A stretch of 64,000 nucleotides of DNA from the NCBI GenBank assembly GCA_019054805.1, contig JAHQIY010000025.1, positions 744,001-808,000 of the forward strand, given 5' to 3'. Under the pieces are notes generated by a model. That model ran no database searches. It was not told the origin of the DNA and saw only the letters and a program-made list of their open reading frames with translations. Below are positions 1 to 11,669 of the stretch, piece after piece (the stretch's first letter is position 1; the number at the start of each line of letters is the position of its first letter). Source of the stretch: Brachionus manjavacas (taxonomy: Eukaryota > Rotifera > Eurotatoria > Ploima > Brachionidae). A program made the position numbers and the translations under genes.

Positions 1-27
1 TTTGAAATCTTTTCTTCCAAAATTATT

Positions 28-219
28 TCAGCATTTTTTGTATTTACATTTGAACCTTACAAACATTGTGAAAGTATTTATTAATAAACTTGAATAAATT
101 ACAAAAATTATACCACTTATGTTTGATACAAGAGCTACTAGTCCAATAACTAGAAATGCGATACCCAAAAGTGATAAAATAAATACTGCTGCTGATGCGA
201 TGAAAACAAACCTTAACAT
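28..219 (-). CDS. possible 5' exon of an unknown membrane protein (partial)
   Basis: An open frame of 63 codons starts with ATG at 219 and is strongly hydrophobic for its first 55 residues, enough for one or two membrane spans or a signal anchor. It ends in a short basic, cysteine-containing tail. A GT-like donor could lie about halfway along, so this may be the first exon of a gene running off the left edge. No family is recognised. Hydrophobic frames arise easily in T-rich DNA, so the call is weak. Confidence 0.25.
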   Translation of the reverse strand: MLRFVFIASAAVFILSLLGIAFLVIGLVALVSNISGIIFVIYSSLLINTFTMFVRFKCKYKKC

Positions 220-779
220 TCTTTACGGTTTAAAATATTTATTAATTTAAAATTTTCTTACGGAGCAGGTTTTCCGTTTTGACTGTAAAATCCTGAACCA
301 TACATTGCCACAAAATATAATCTCTTTAGTTTTCATAATAGGCAAGACACATTGATATAAATAGCTAGACATTGTTACGCTTGGGGGTTTTAGCATTCAG
401 TCTGGTAGGTTGATTAACAAATTGTTAGACCATGTAAAAATTTAATGAGTGAACGTGGATTATTGTTTTAATCTTTGAATTATATTTAAAAAATAAAGTT
501 GTCACGACTGTTTTTTATTTCAAAAGAATTATCCGTAATTTAATCTCTATTAATCATTTTATATGGTGTTTAAATTTAGTTTAAGTTTATTTTAAATGAT
601 GATAAATAGATAGTAGGAGAATTCTATTTGGTCTTTTTCAGTACACAAAGAAAAACAATCAAAAATTATTTTTATTATTTTTTTCGAGTTAATAAAAAGT
701 GTTTTTAAAATAAATTATTTTATTCACTTAATTCAATTGATGTCACTTTAGCAGATTTAATAAAAAAATAAAGTAACAA
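220..779. other. AT-rich, no gene seen
   Basis: No coding frame, RNA gene or clear repeat was recognised here. The stretch separates the left-edge frame from the LINE fragment that begins near 780. Confidence 0.5.
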
Positions 780-1745
780 TAAACTTTTTGTCATCTTCAT
801 TGACGATATGCTAGAGATCATTTCAAATAGTTGTGAAGCATATGCTGATGATACAAAAATTTTATCAGTTTTAAAAATTTTGATTCAGTCCTTGAACTTC
901 AAAACGACATTGATAAAGTTTGCAAATGGTCTGAAGATTGGTCTACTCAGCTTAATGTTGAAAAGTGTAAAGTTCTTCATATAGGCCGCAGCAACAAAAA
1001 GCATAATTACTCAATTTATTCTCAGGCACTAAATAAGTCGGATTGTGAAAGGGACTTAGAAATTTACATTCAAGATGATTTTAATTAGGACACTCAAGTA
1101 AAAAACGCAACGTCGAGAGCAAATCGTTTATTAGGAATGATAAGAATATCGTTTAAATTTCCTACGCTCGAGTTGATTAGGTTACTTTGCTGTTCACTTG
1201 TCAGACCGCACTTAGAATACGCGATTAGCTCTTGGTGTCCTTATTTTGAAAAAGATGTGAATGCGCTGGAAAAAGTACAAAGAAGAGCGTCTAAATTAGT
1301 TCATGAACTGCGTCATTTAGACTACTCGGAATGACTATCAAAGTTAAAATTAATCGACTTGAAAACAAGAAGAGTACGTGGTGATTTGATTCAAATTTTT
1401 AAGATAGTTAATGGTATAGAGATTGTGAATTTTACCAACGGGATCAATTATAGTTTAAACACCAACGATTAATCATCTTAAGATGAAAAATCGAAGATAT
1501 GAGTTGAGAAGACACGGACAGAACCTTACACGAGAGCAAGTTAGGAGTTGTTTTCCTAGATTTAACTTTCTTATTAACAGGGTTGTCAATGAGTGGAATA
1601 AACTACCGGAAGAAATTATCAACTCAAGGAATACAAACAGTTTCAAAGCAAATCTTGGCGAAACGATTTGAAGCGACTGCTATAGCTCATTAGAGCTCTG
1701 CTTGGTTGACTCCAAGCTGCAGTTTACACTACTACTACTACTAAT
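780..1745 (+). mobile_element. CR1-like LINE, 5'-truncated and decayed
   Basis: Translated pieces match the back half of a non-LTR reverse transcriptase. A run near 790-880 contains the catalytic Y-A-D-D motif (tyrosine, alanine and the aspartate pair). It is followed by the thumb and C-terminal region (1137-1334), with the 'VRPHLEY' type block, and a last stretch at 1483-1671 with the 'N-x-W-N-x-L-P' type ending. The frame is broken by stop codons near 1086, 1332 and 1470 and by frameshifts, so it cannot make a working enzyme. The 3' end is a short (ACT)n run at 1728-1743, as in CR1-type elements and in the other copies in this window (48141-48161, 60322-60342). Everything upstream of the YADD region is missing, the usual result of incomplete reverse transcription. 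Confidence 0.85.
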
Positions 1746-2149
1746 AAAAATAATTAAACTTAAGTAAGAATATTTAAAAATAAGAGTCTTATGATTAATA
1801 TGCTAAAATTCATGCATTTTTATGATCAAGATATGCAAAGTTTAATCAAAAATTTTTGATTCAAATTTTTTTTTTAGGGACAAAAAGTGTATAAAAAAGA
1901 TTTAGAAATCATTTATTTCAAAAAATGATACTTCTTTCAAAATTCAAATTGCCAAAAGATTTGCTTGATTTTTGGTTCGATCTTAAGAAAGAGATATTTT
2001 CAAACAAAAAAATGCAAGTTTAATTTTAAGTAGAACTATTTCTTTGCTTGTTTTATTAAATTTGTAAAATTTTTAATCAGCTGTTTTTAAATTTTTTAAC
2101 AAAAATTCTAAGCTTGAAAAATTGGTACAATCAGGTGAAATTTTTCAAG
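1746..2149. other. gap between LINE tail and P450 remnant
   Basis: AT-rich. The membrane-anchor exon of the P450 remnant would be expected here, but I could not identify it with confidence. Confidence 0.4.
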
Positions 2150-4005
2150 AAATGTAATATTCCTGGCCCTAGACCATGGCCTTTAATGGGAAGTATGAAT
2201 GAAGTGTTGAAATACGGCTTCGCAAAAAATGATAAAAGATAAATAGATAAATATTAATAGATAAATATTAATAGATAAATTTTATTTTGTTGTTTAATAT
2301 TTTAAAATTTTTAAAGAATTTTTTCCTGCTTAACCTTGGACGTTATAAGTAGCTGTTGCTTTGGAGTCTCAATAGATCCGATATATAATCCCGAAAACGA
2401 GTTTAATTATCATTTGCAAAAGATTTTTCAAAATTTTCAAATTTTTTCAAGGCCCAATCTAAACATCCTCCTACAAAGTATTCTTTAACATAAGTTGTCA
2501 AAATAATTTTAAAATATTCTGCCTTTACTTAAGTCTTTTTGACAAACATTGCTGTTTTTTTAAGCAAAAGAAAATTAATTGAATTATTTCCTTCCGAAAG
2601 CTTCAATTTTTTCAAAACATTTACCGATATAATTGTTGAGCGTCTTAAGAAAAATCAAGATGTATTTAAAAATTAATTTTATTTTCAAAGCTTGATTGAT
2701 TTTTTTTAATCTAGAAATGTGATGACTTCATTCAAACAATGCTAGATTTTGAAGAAAATAAATCATCACTCGACATTCTAATCAAAGAATTAGAACAACA
2801 GAATGATACAAAAGGGTCTAAATGGAATATTATTCCAAGCATGATTATGAGTTCTTAACTCTAAGGTGTAAGATAATAGTAATTATTTATAATAATACAA
2901 AAGACAGCAAGTTAACAAGAGATTTTACTGGTCCTGAAAAATTGAAAATATTTAAGTTAATTGATATAAATAATGATTTTAATTCTTTTTATTAAAGTGA
3001 GTCAGTCCATAAATTATGGAAAAGTTTTGTAAAAATTTATAATGACTTGAGAGATAATTCACTCTCTCCTGAAATGACTAAAGAAAAGACTAAAAATTGG
3101 TTTAATTTATTTAAATCTTTTTTTCTTGAAAAGCATATTACACCATATATTCATTCATTTTGCTCTCATCTGAATCAATTTCAACGTTTGTATGGAGATA
3201 TAAATATTTTTAATCTGCAAGGTAATTTTATTTACAGAATATTTTGTTTCAATACCTATCTGATACTTTCCTTTAAGTCTGGAGAAATTAAATGATCAAC
3301 AACCATAGAATATTTCAAAGCAACAAATAAAAAGTCAAAAACAAAAACTTTGCTTTATTTCCTACTGTCTGGCCATGAATCCACAATATCAAGATAGGCT
3401 ATGTAACGAAATAGACACTGTTCTGGATCGTCATGTAAATAACCAGTACTTAATTATAAATCAAATTTATTTGAATTTAAAATTAAAAAGAATGTAAAAA
3501 TAAGTTATGAATCAGTTGGTGAAATGAAATATATAGATAATGTGGTTGATGAAACTCTAAGGCTGTTTCCTCCAGTCATCAGATTGGATCGAATAGCTAG
3601 CCAAGATTATGAATATAATGGAACTCTAATTAAAAAGGGTGTTGTATGGTCTCTCGGAATTTGGGATCTTCATCATGATCCGCAAGTTTATCCTGACCCT
3701 TATGAATTTAGACCTGAACGTTTTGTTGAGCAAGAAAAAAAGAAAAGAGACAATTTAGCTCACATACCTCTCAGAACTGGTCCAAGAAAGTGTGTAGGAA
3801 TGAGATTCGCACTTTTGGAAATAAAACTCTTCTTGAGCTTATAACTATCAAAATATAAATTTTCAAAATGCGATGAGACACCGGTAATTAAAAAGAGTGT
3901 ATTTAAAACAAAATTTAATTTATTTTTAATAGGAAACTATTGATATAGATAATTCTGGAATGGGAAGACCAACGGTTCCAATGTTTGTCAAAATTGATTG
4001 TAGAT
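2150..4005 (+). pseudogene. cytochrome P450, CYP3/thromboxane-synthase-like, broken
   Basis: Fragments of a microsomal P450 appear in the right order. They are the proline-rich hinge after the anchor (2152-2232); a block with adjacent cysteines before a Phe-Gly (about 2345-2440); a short helix-H piece after a splice acceptor (about 2715-2760); the stretch after helix I (3375-3435); helix K with its E-x-x-R as 'ETLR' and the PERF region (3524-3740); and the heme loop with its cysteine (about 3764-3805). A final exon follows an acceptor at about 3933 and ends near 4005. An in-frame stop at 3842-3844 cuts off the C-terminus, the usual Phe at the start of the heme loop is Leu, helix I is not recoverable, and transposon-like sequence sits in the middle. 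In the family these enzymes oxidise lipophilic substrates in the ER membrane. This copy looks dead. A functional gene with exons I failed to join is the less likely alternative. Confidence 0.75.
2935..3350 (+). mobile_element. transposon-derived protein fragment inside the P450 remnant
   Basis: From about 3005 a frame reads on through the 82-codon segment 3047-3295. It starts with a Val-His-Lys-Leu-Trp block and continues to an 'ITPYIH' block followed by a Tyr-Gly and a Leu-Gln-Gly. After a frame change comes a 'LEKLND' piece and then a 'TTIEYF' piece. This order (VH.LW, TPY.H, YG, QG, EK.ND, TT..Y) is one I recognise from repetitive proteins scattered in invertebrate genomes and linked to DNA transposons. 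It has no place in a P450. Superfamily not assigned. Limits are approximate. Confidence 0.5.
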
Positions 4006-4131
4006 AATTTAAAGAAAATTTTAGATAATCATGATTAATAAATAATCAATTGAAAACCAATTATTTTAGTCAATAAAGCATTTATTTAACTTTTTAAGAG
4101 ACGAAAAAATAAAATTTGATTAAATATTGAA

Positions 4132-4196
4132 TAAATTATTTCTAAGCTTACATGCGTAAATTTACGTGAAGAAAAGCATACAATTTCACGAAAAAT
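4132..4196 (+). repeat. dispersed ~65-bp repeat, copy 1
   Basis: This segment and 5120-5188 share a block containing 'tttacgtgaagaaaag' and 'acaatttcacgaaaaat' with a few substitutions, while the surrounding DNA is unrelated. The halves 'ttacgtga' and 'tttcacga' are partly complementary, so each copy could fold into a short hairpin. Confidence 0.65.
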
Positions 4197-5023
4197 TGTA
4201 CTTCTAAAATCGTTCAAAAAATGCTTAGGGACTAATAAATTTGGCTTTTGGTTAAAAAAAAGTACATTTTTTTTTCAAAATTTTGAATTAATTTTATTTC
4301 TAAAAAAGATGATTAACTAATTGAAATTTGGAATAAGTTATCAGAAAAAAATGTATCTGTTAAAAAACTCAATTGTTTCATTTCGTTTATTGATGAAGAA
4401 TTTTTCCGAATTTTAGTCTTTTGACAGAAAACTTTAATCAATTTTGTCATATAGAATGTACATCGGAAACACAAAATTCATATCAATTTCCAAAATAATA
4501 ATATTTAAAACTTTTAATATATTTTTCGTTAAAAAATATATTTAAATAAATTTTTATTAGTGCCTAAGTACTTGTATTTAAAGAAAATAATAATCAACTT
4601 ATTTTTTAAACTAAATAAATCAATGAAAAAAAATTCTTTCCTTCGATTGAAAATTAATTTTTTTAATAAAAAAGAATTAATTTATTTAATAACTTTATTT
4701 TGATGGTGTTTGATGACTCGAATTCGCACTCATCCATCCGACCTTACTGTAATCATTGAATAACGTTGGGTGAAAAGATAGAAAAAGGTGAGAATTTCGA
4801 ATTTATACTTACTTAAATGTAATTTTTGGAAAACGAAATTTGCGAAAATTTATCTTATTGTGAAATCCAAGAATTTTGCTTTGCATTTTTCTAAATTTTT
4901 TACTAATCGACTAAGATATGTTTTATTCAAGTATCTAAAGATGCTTTTTTATATTTTTGTATTTCTTTTTTTTTGTTTTTTGGAACTTTTAAATTTACTT
5001 CTCCTACAAAGGAGTTTAATTCA

Positions 5024-5024
<1 letters not shown>

Positions 5025-5067
<43 letters not shown>
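5025..5067 (+). repeat. (AAT)n microsatellite
   Basis: About fourteen uninterrupted AAT units. Simple-sequence repeat with no evidence of function. Confidence 0.95.
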
Positions 5068-5070
<3 letters not shown>

Positions 5071-5119
5071 TTCATAAAATATTTATTTTAAATTTTAAAA
5101 GAAATTTTTTAATTTAGTG

Positions 5120-5188
5120 GTATAAATTATTTCAAAGATTACATGTGTAATTTTACGTGAAGAAAAGTAAACAATTTCACGAAAAATC
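5120..5188 (+). repeat. dispersed ~65-bp repeat, copy 2
   Basis: Same orientation as the copy at 4132-4196, about 990 bp downstream of it, with the microsatellite between them. Confidence 0.65.
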
Positions 5189-6593
5189 ATTTAAATTAAA
5201 TTAGTTTTAGAATAAAAATTAGTTTTAGAAACCGTTTGAAATGGCGACTAGGTCATTAAAGTTGATGTTGATCGCTGCCTCCCCTGGTAAACGTAGTCAT
5301 TTTTTTTGAATATTTATTAATTTTTATAGACGGATAACTGCACAATAGAAAAAAAGCGAACCATAATATTAAATTTAATTTTAATATTTAAATCTATAAT
5401 ATTTTTTCCGAGCTGAATTAATTTTTTACTAATTTTCGATAAACTTATAAAATTAAATTTTAAATGATAAGCTCTTTAAATAAATCAAATCATTCAAATC
5501 TCGGTCTTTTTTACAGATTATGCAACTTGAGAAAAAGAAAATTAGTCTAAAAGATAAAGTGATTTAATTATCAATGAAAGGTAAATGTTCAAAAAAATAT
5601 GCGTACCTTCATTTAAATTTTTCATGTTTTAGATAATATAAATCAAACCTTAAAAATATTGTCTTTTTGATAAAAACAACAAATTTTTTTTAAAACGATC
5701 ACATGTTAAAGATAAATTATTAAGTAAGATTAATTTATGTGATCAATAAAGTTTTAGATGAATTAGAATTGGGTTAATTAGAATCAGTTTAAAAGCCTTA
5801 TTCAATGCTTTTTCTAAATTAAATAGGAAAGATGCTGAACTAAACTGAACTTTAAGTTTGTTAGTATTTTGATAATAAATTAAATTTTAATTTAAAGAAA
5901 GATGAATTTAAGGAACATTGCATTACAAGGCTAAATTTAATTAAGATTTTGTAAAACAAAAAATGAAGTCTTAATTAAAAGTAATTAAAAAACTCGATTC
6001 AATTGTTTAATTGCTTTCTTACTTTTTCTTTCTTCTTCTTTTCCTGGACCGTTCAAAACCTTAAGAAAAAATACTTGACAAAACTCATTCTTTCATTTAA
6101 ATTGATATTTTATTGAATTTCTTTTAGATTTTATTTTAATTCTTTTTACTTCTAATTTTTTTATCTCAAGGAACTATAGATCACATTAGTTCAAAAAAAA
6201 AATTTAAAAATTATCATTTTGTTCTGTAATTTTGTAAAAAATTGCACAAAATTTCAATTTTGTTAGCAATATGAAAATTTATTAAAATTAATGTAATATT
6301 TATTTATTTCAAAATTCAGCATTCCGATTTTGATTTTGACTAAAAAATAAAAAATTTTGAAATTTTAACGGAAAAACTTAACTTATATTGATGAAGATTA
6401 ATTTTTAATCTATTAATTATTTTTCTTACCTTTTCGCAGCCCCCTATTTAGAATAAGATAATATTTTTATTTTTTTAAAATTAATTTCGAAAGTAAAACA
6501 ATTAGCCGGCTAAAAGTTTAGATTTATTTTTTTCTACCCGACAAAAACCGGTAATTTATTAAGAAAGAATTAAATTTAAAATTTCTACTTTTA

Positions 6594-7090
6594 ATACTCG
6601 GGTCTTACTAAAACACTGACCCACAATTTTAAAAAATTTCCTGACCCCCATTTTTTTGCAAAGCAAAAATATTTTAAAAAGTTTTAATATTTCATTAAGT
6701 TTGAATTTTTCTCTATTTTTTGAAAATTTAATTTCTCCAAACTTTTATTTTTTGTGAAAATTGAATATTTTTAAATTTTTAAAAACCTGACTCCCAACTG
6801 GCCCTCATTTTCCTTGAAGAGAACTTAACGAGCTTTCTAAATTTGGGCTTAGTTTCTCTCCTGGAAGTAAAGTTTTTTAGATATTTTGATTAAAATAAAG
6901 GATCTTGGTTATTATTGAAATCGAATTTAAAAATTTTTAATACGACATACTATTCGATTAATTTAAATTTTGGAGAAAAACTAATTTAATTTTCAAAAAA
7001 TAGAGAAAAATTCAAACTAAATATTAAAACTTTTAAAGATATTCTTGCTTCGCAAAAAAATGGGGGTCAGTATTTTAGTAGGACCCCTTT
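6594..7090. repeat. inverted repeat / foldback element
   Basis: The left arm (about 6594-6748) reappears reversed and complemented at about 6965-7090. The match covers the outer 'ctgacccccatttttttgc' block, an AAAAGTTTTAATATT block and the inner 'gaatttttctctattttttg' block, with small indels. The arms are about 125-150 bp and the spacer about 215 bp. There is no coding capacity, which fits an old non-autonomous foldback element. Confidence 0.75.
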
Positions 7091-7512
7091 ATTTTGAGAC
7101 TTTTAAACAACTCTGTTTCCAACAAAAACCTCCGAAGATACGAAATTATAGCTAATTTTATTTAAGATAAATTTTCTCCAAATTGACTTTAAACCACCAG
7201 TTATTATGGTCAATAAGCTTATATTTATTTTTAGATTCTTTAATTTTAGAACTATTTTTTGATAATTTTTTGATTTATCTTTGTTTTTTAAAATCAAAAC
7301 TGATAAGTTTAATCTTTAAATTAACAAATTTTTGAGCTTTTAAGCATCTTTTAAATGTGTGTATGAACTTACGTCAGAAAAAATCAAAAGATTTATTTCT
7401 AAAAAATTTAACCAAAAACTTGATACTTAAATAATAGATTAAATAAAAATTAATAAATTTAAACATAACAGTTAAAATAAAGCTTTATTTTCTTAAATTG
7501 AATTTTTAAGAA

Positions 7513-10500
7513 ATGCCTGAGCCTATAAAAAGTTTTATAAAATATTGTGCTGATTTTAAAAAATTGATACAAATTGTTTTCATTCCACTGATTCTAGTTC
7601 CATTAGCAATTTTAGGGGACAAAACTGGTAAGTGTGGTTATGTGATTGCAATTATGATTCTTTATTGGATTTTTGAATGTTTTCCGATTGGTATCACAAG
7701 TCTTATTCCATTAGTCCTTTATCCTGTTTTTGGAATTATGAAAAGCAAAGATGTCTCAATGATTTATTTCAGTGTAAGATTTTTTTGCATTTTTATCTAT
7801 TTAAAAAAACTAATTTTATAAATAAATTATAGTCAAGATAAGTTTTACAACAACTAAAACTATATCTATTAAACAAGTATTTTTTCTTATAGAATTTCTT
7901 TTTCTTTTAGTCAATTAAATTGAGTTCTAGTGTGAAATAGATTAACTTTGAACAAATAAATTAATATAATAATTAATTTTTTTGGATAATTACGAACTAT
8001 TTTTTATTTCGGTTGTGCTTTTTTATTTATTTATCTTAAATAGAAACCTAATGTTTAGTTCTATAAACAATGTAAAAGCTACCATAGTAGTATTCCGTGA
8101 AAAACTACCCCGCAAGTTTCTTGAAGGAGCTAATCACTATTATAATTATTTTTATTAAATTTTTTTTCAATAATTTTTAAAATTTTAAAGAAAAAAATAT
8201 AAATTGCTCATTCAAAATTTACATCATCTAATTTCTAAAATTAAATTCTGCTTAGTTTTCCGTTACCTTTTTTTACTTTTTATATTTGAAAACTTTATTT
8301 AGTAAAAAAAATTTATTTTTTTAAATTCAGTTAAATTGTTAATTTTGGTTATGATTGCGAATTTATGAGCAAGTAAATTTAAGAAAAAAATTAGTTGTAG
8401 TTTTTTTCTAAAGACAGGTTATGCAGTTTTTTTCCAAGAACCTTAATAATTTAAAAAAAAAATTTATTAACAATAAATTTAATAACTCTTTAATTAATCA
8501 AAAATCAAATAGAATAAATATTATATATATAATATAAGATATATATTTATAAACATATATCTTATTCTATTTCTTAGTCGTCTGAAATATACAAATAATA
8601 AATTTGATAAGTATGGTACCGTAAACTCGTGTTCACGACTCTAATTCAACCTTTTTTCTTTAAGAGTTAATTACATAGTTTCTATGTTACAACAATTAAA
8701 ATTTAATTTGCAAGAAAATACCCTGAATATGGGATATTTTCTACAAAATAAAGCCCAAATTTAACTTTTACTCTGACAAAAAAATTGTCTTTGCTCTCAA
8801 AAAAAAGAAAATTTTAAAAATTGTAGAGTTAATTGAAAAATAGAAAAAAAGTCAATTTTATCATTTTTTTTGAGAGCAAAGACAATTTTTTTGTCAGAGT
8901 AAAAGTTAAATTTGGGCTTTATTTTGTAGAAAATATCCCATATTCAGGGTATTTTCTTGCAAATTAAATTTTAATTGTTGTAACATAGTATTTTAATTGT
9001 TGTAATATAAATTTTAATTGTTTCCATCTTAAATTTTATTATATAAAATTTAACTTTAATGAATTTTCTAATAGATAAAATGATTAAGTTTGAAATAAGC
9101 TATAGATCGCAATTTTAGAATTATCCATTCAAAATAAAATCAATTTAAAAAAATTTCCTTTTTTAACCTTTAAGTTTTACAAATTTTGAAAAAAAAGAGT
9201 ATAGATTTTAGAAAAATTTTTTTTTTACTTAATTCTAATTGAGTTTAACAAATTTGGGACTTTTTTGTTGAAATCTTTAAAATGGAAAATAAAATTTCTG
9301 AATGACCATCTATTTAGTGGGATTTTTTTTTGAACTATCACAGTTTTATATTAGCTAAATAATGAGTTATGGATTTTTCGCATTATGTATTCAGTATACT
9401 CTACTGAAATATTTGATTGTCTTTTGCGTGACCACAAAAGTTTAAAATTAAAGAAATTTTTATAAAACAAAGTAATAAAATATGAACTCAATAAATTTAC
9501 ATTGATTTTTCTTTTAGGCATTACAACGTTAGCGTTCAGACATTTTCATTCAAAAAACACTCATTTTAGGTCTAAATTTGAGTGACACTCATCTATTTAA
9601 ATTAATTTAAGTTTCAAAAATATTTTTGATTATTAAAAAAGCAATTATTGTTTAATTTCATAAATTTATTATTTAAAATTAATAAATTTGTTTGATGTTC
9701 TAGTATTTTATTTATTCTGTTGATATTCAAAATTTTAAGGTTTGATTTATTGAAAGAATTATATTATCTTTTTTCCACCGAGTTTTCCAAAAATGTCAGC
9801 TTTTTTCATTTGATTAATTTTTGTAAATTTTTTCACAAAAACATCAAAATAAAAAATCTATTTGCTAACTTTTGAATAAAAATCATTTTTAGTTTTTTCT
9901 ATTTATCTAAGATAAAAATTGATTTAAAGTATTATCTTAAATTAAAAACTGAACAGAAATGGAATTCTCATTAATTTTAATTTCTAAAAAAAATTTTTTT
10001 AATTTTTATTTTTTAATTTGTTTAAGAATAATGTTATGTTTATTTTTGCAAGTTTGGCCATTAGTCTTTCAATAAAAATAACAAAATTACACGAGAAGAT
10101 AGCACTTAAAATATGTATGTTAATCGGATCAGATCCTAAATGGCTTTTACTCGGAATAATGTCGTCTACTGGGTTTCTTTCCCTCTGGGTATCAAATACA
10201 ACTACTACCTCAATGATACTTCCAATATCTTTGTCTATTGTAAAAGAAATAGTTAAGCTTGATTCAAAATATTATAGAATAAACACAAAAAGTAACGTCA
10301 TTTGTAGTATTGAAATGATGTCAAATTTAGATAAGTAAATAAAAAAAATTCATTAGTTTTTAATTTAGTTAAATTTAAAAAATTTTTTAGTCAGGACCAA
10401 ATTGAAGATGACGAGGAAGCGAATGATGATTTTAAGACAAATGAAGCAAAAAATTTGTCAAAAGCATTTAGTTTTTCAGTTGCCTATTCATCAATAATAG

Positions 10501-11669
10501 GAGGCTTTGGAACTTTAATTGGAGCTAATTCAAATATTGTTTTAAAAAGTTTTTTCGATCAACAATACGAAAATAGCAATTTTAATTTTTTTACATTTAT
10601 GCTATATTCGCTGCCGATTTGCATAATTCTTTTGATATCATGCTGGCTAACATTGTGTTTACTTTGGCTTCCTAAAGGGTGATTTTTGGCTAAATAAGAA
10701 GATTCAACTTTTATTTAATTTTAATTTAAAAGAACTTTTTCCAAAAAACAATTTAAAAATTCAAATTCAGAATTTGTACACAAATCAATAAAAGAAAAAT
10801 ATGAAAGCCTTGGTTCGTATACATGGGGCCAATTAAGTGTTTCTTTTTGGTTTATTGTGGCTGTTTTATTGTGGATAACAAGAGACCTTTATTTTGTTCC
10901 TGGCTGGGAGATCATTTTTGAGAAAAAGTTTGCTTTTTAGCTATTTAAATTTTGAATGTTTAATAAAAGAAAAACACACTTCAAAGTTACGTGACAGATT
11001 CATCTTCTGCAATTTTCGTTTTGATTATCATATGTGCTTGGCCAAAAAATAAGCCTTTAAAAGGTGTTCCTTACGAACCTTTATTAGCTTGGAAAGACAT
11101 AGAAAAACTATTTCCATGGAGATTAATTCTTCTCCTGGGCGGATCATTAGCAATGGCCAAGGGATGTGAGGTAATTAACAAACTAGTTTAAAATTGGAGT
11201 CAATCGTGTATCATTTTATTAAAGAATTCTGGCTTATCAAAGTGGTTTGGGGATGTTCTTAAGTCAATCTTACCATCAAACAAATTGTTGCTTTTTTTAG
11301 TCATAACACTGTTTAGCTCGATTGGAACCGAGTTTATAAGTAATGTTGCAATGGCTTCAATAATGCTACCAATTTTAGATTCAATATCTAAAGCTTCACA
11401 AATTAGCCATTATTATCTATTAGTCTCTCAAAGTGTAGCAGTTAATTTTTCATATATGTTACCTGCATCAACTCCGTCAAATGCTCTTATTCTTGCTGAA
11501 AACAAAATACGTCTAAAGGATATGGTAGTTTAAATTTTTTTTAGACTATAACTTGGCAATCATTTTTTGTTTCTAGCTGTTAACTGGTTTAATAGTAAAA
11601 ATATTAGCAATTTTGATTCTATGTCTTGGAAGCAATGTTTGGTTGGAACCAATATTTGTCAAAATATGA
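7513..11669 (+). CDS. SLC13 family Na+-coupled carboxylate (or sulfate) transporter, seven exons
   Basis: Hand-joined exons are 7513-7773, 10027-10334, 10391-10678, 10733-10927, 10987-11170, 11225-11524 and 11577-11669. All have GT-AG borders, the phases agree, and they give 542 residues. That is close to the usual 550-630 for this plasma-membrane family (I'm-not-dead-yet, NaDC, NaCT), which imports citrate-cycle acids or sulfate with sodium. The protein is a chain of hydrophobic spans. Diagnostic blocks are the first S-N-T motif (residues 143-145, followed by TTT), an 'IGG.GTL.G' block in exon 3, a 'YVTD' block in exon 5, 'GG..AMAKGCE' at the end of exon 5, and 'TPSNA' (about 495-499). The second S-N-T motif reads S-N-V (451-453). 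The family is certain; the substrate cannot be read from sequence. Intron 1 is 2,253 bp; the other five are 52-59 bp. Confidence 0.92.
8682..8988. repeat. near-perfect 125-bp-arm hairpin in SLC13 intron 1
   Basis: Left arm 8682-8806 and right arm 8863-8988 are reverse complements over essentially their whole length. Shared blocks include 'ctatgttacaacaatta', 'taccctgaatatgggata' and 'ctctgacaaaaaaattgtct'. The loop is about 56 bp. It lies on the sense strand of the SLC13 transcript, so the primary RNA would carry a long double-stranded stem. No coding frame. A non-autonomous foldback transposon is the simplest explanation. Confidence 0.9.

Larger units (their letters stand above)
4006..7512. 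other. gene-free AT-rich stretch with repeats
   Basis: No gene is seen. It holds a dispersed repeat pair (4132-4196 and 5120-5188), an AAT microsatellite (5025-5067) and a large inverted repeat (6594-7090), listed separately. The 109-codon frame at 4788-5117 is only low-complexity sequence running through the AAT array. Confidence 0.6.

Noticed and set aside
3358..3400. An apparent P450 helix-I motif (Ser-Gly-His-Glu-Ser-Thr)
   Set aside because: The same bases in another frame give the following P450 segment, which continues convincingly downstream; both cannot be true, so the helix-I reading is treated as coincidence.
4788..5117. A 109-codon frame with a poly-isoleucine run
   Set aside because: It is produced by the AAT microsatellite and T-rich flanks.
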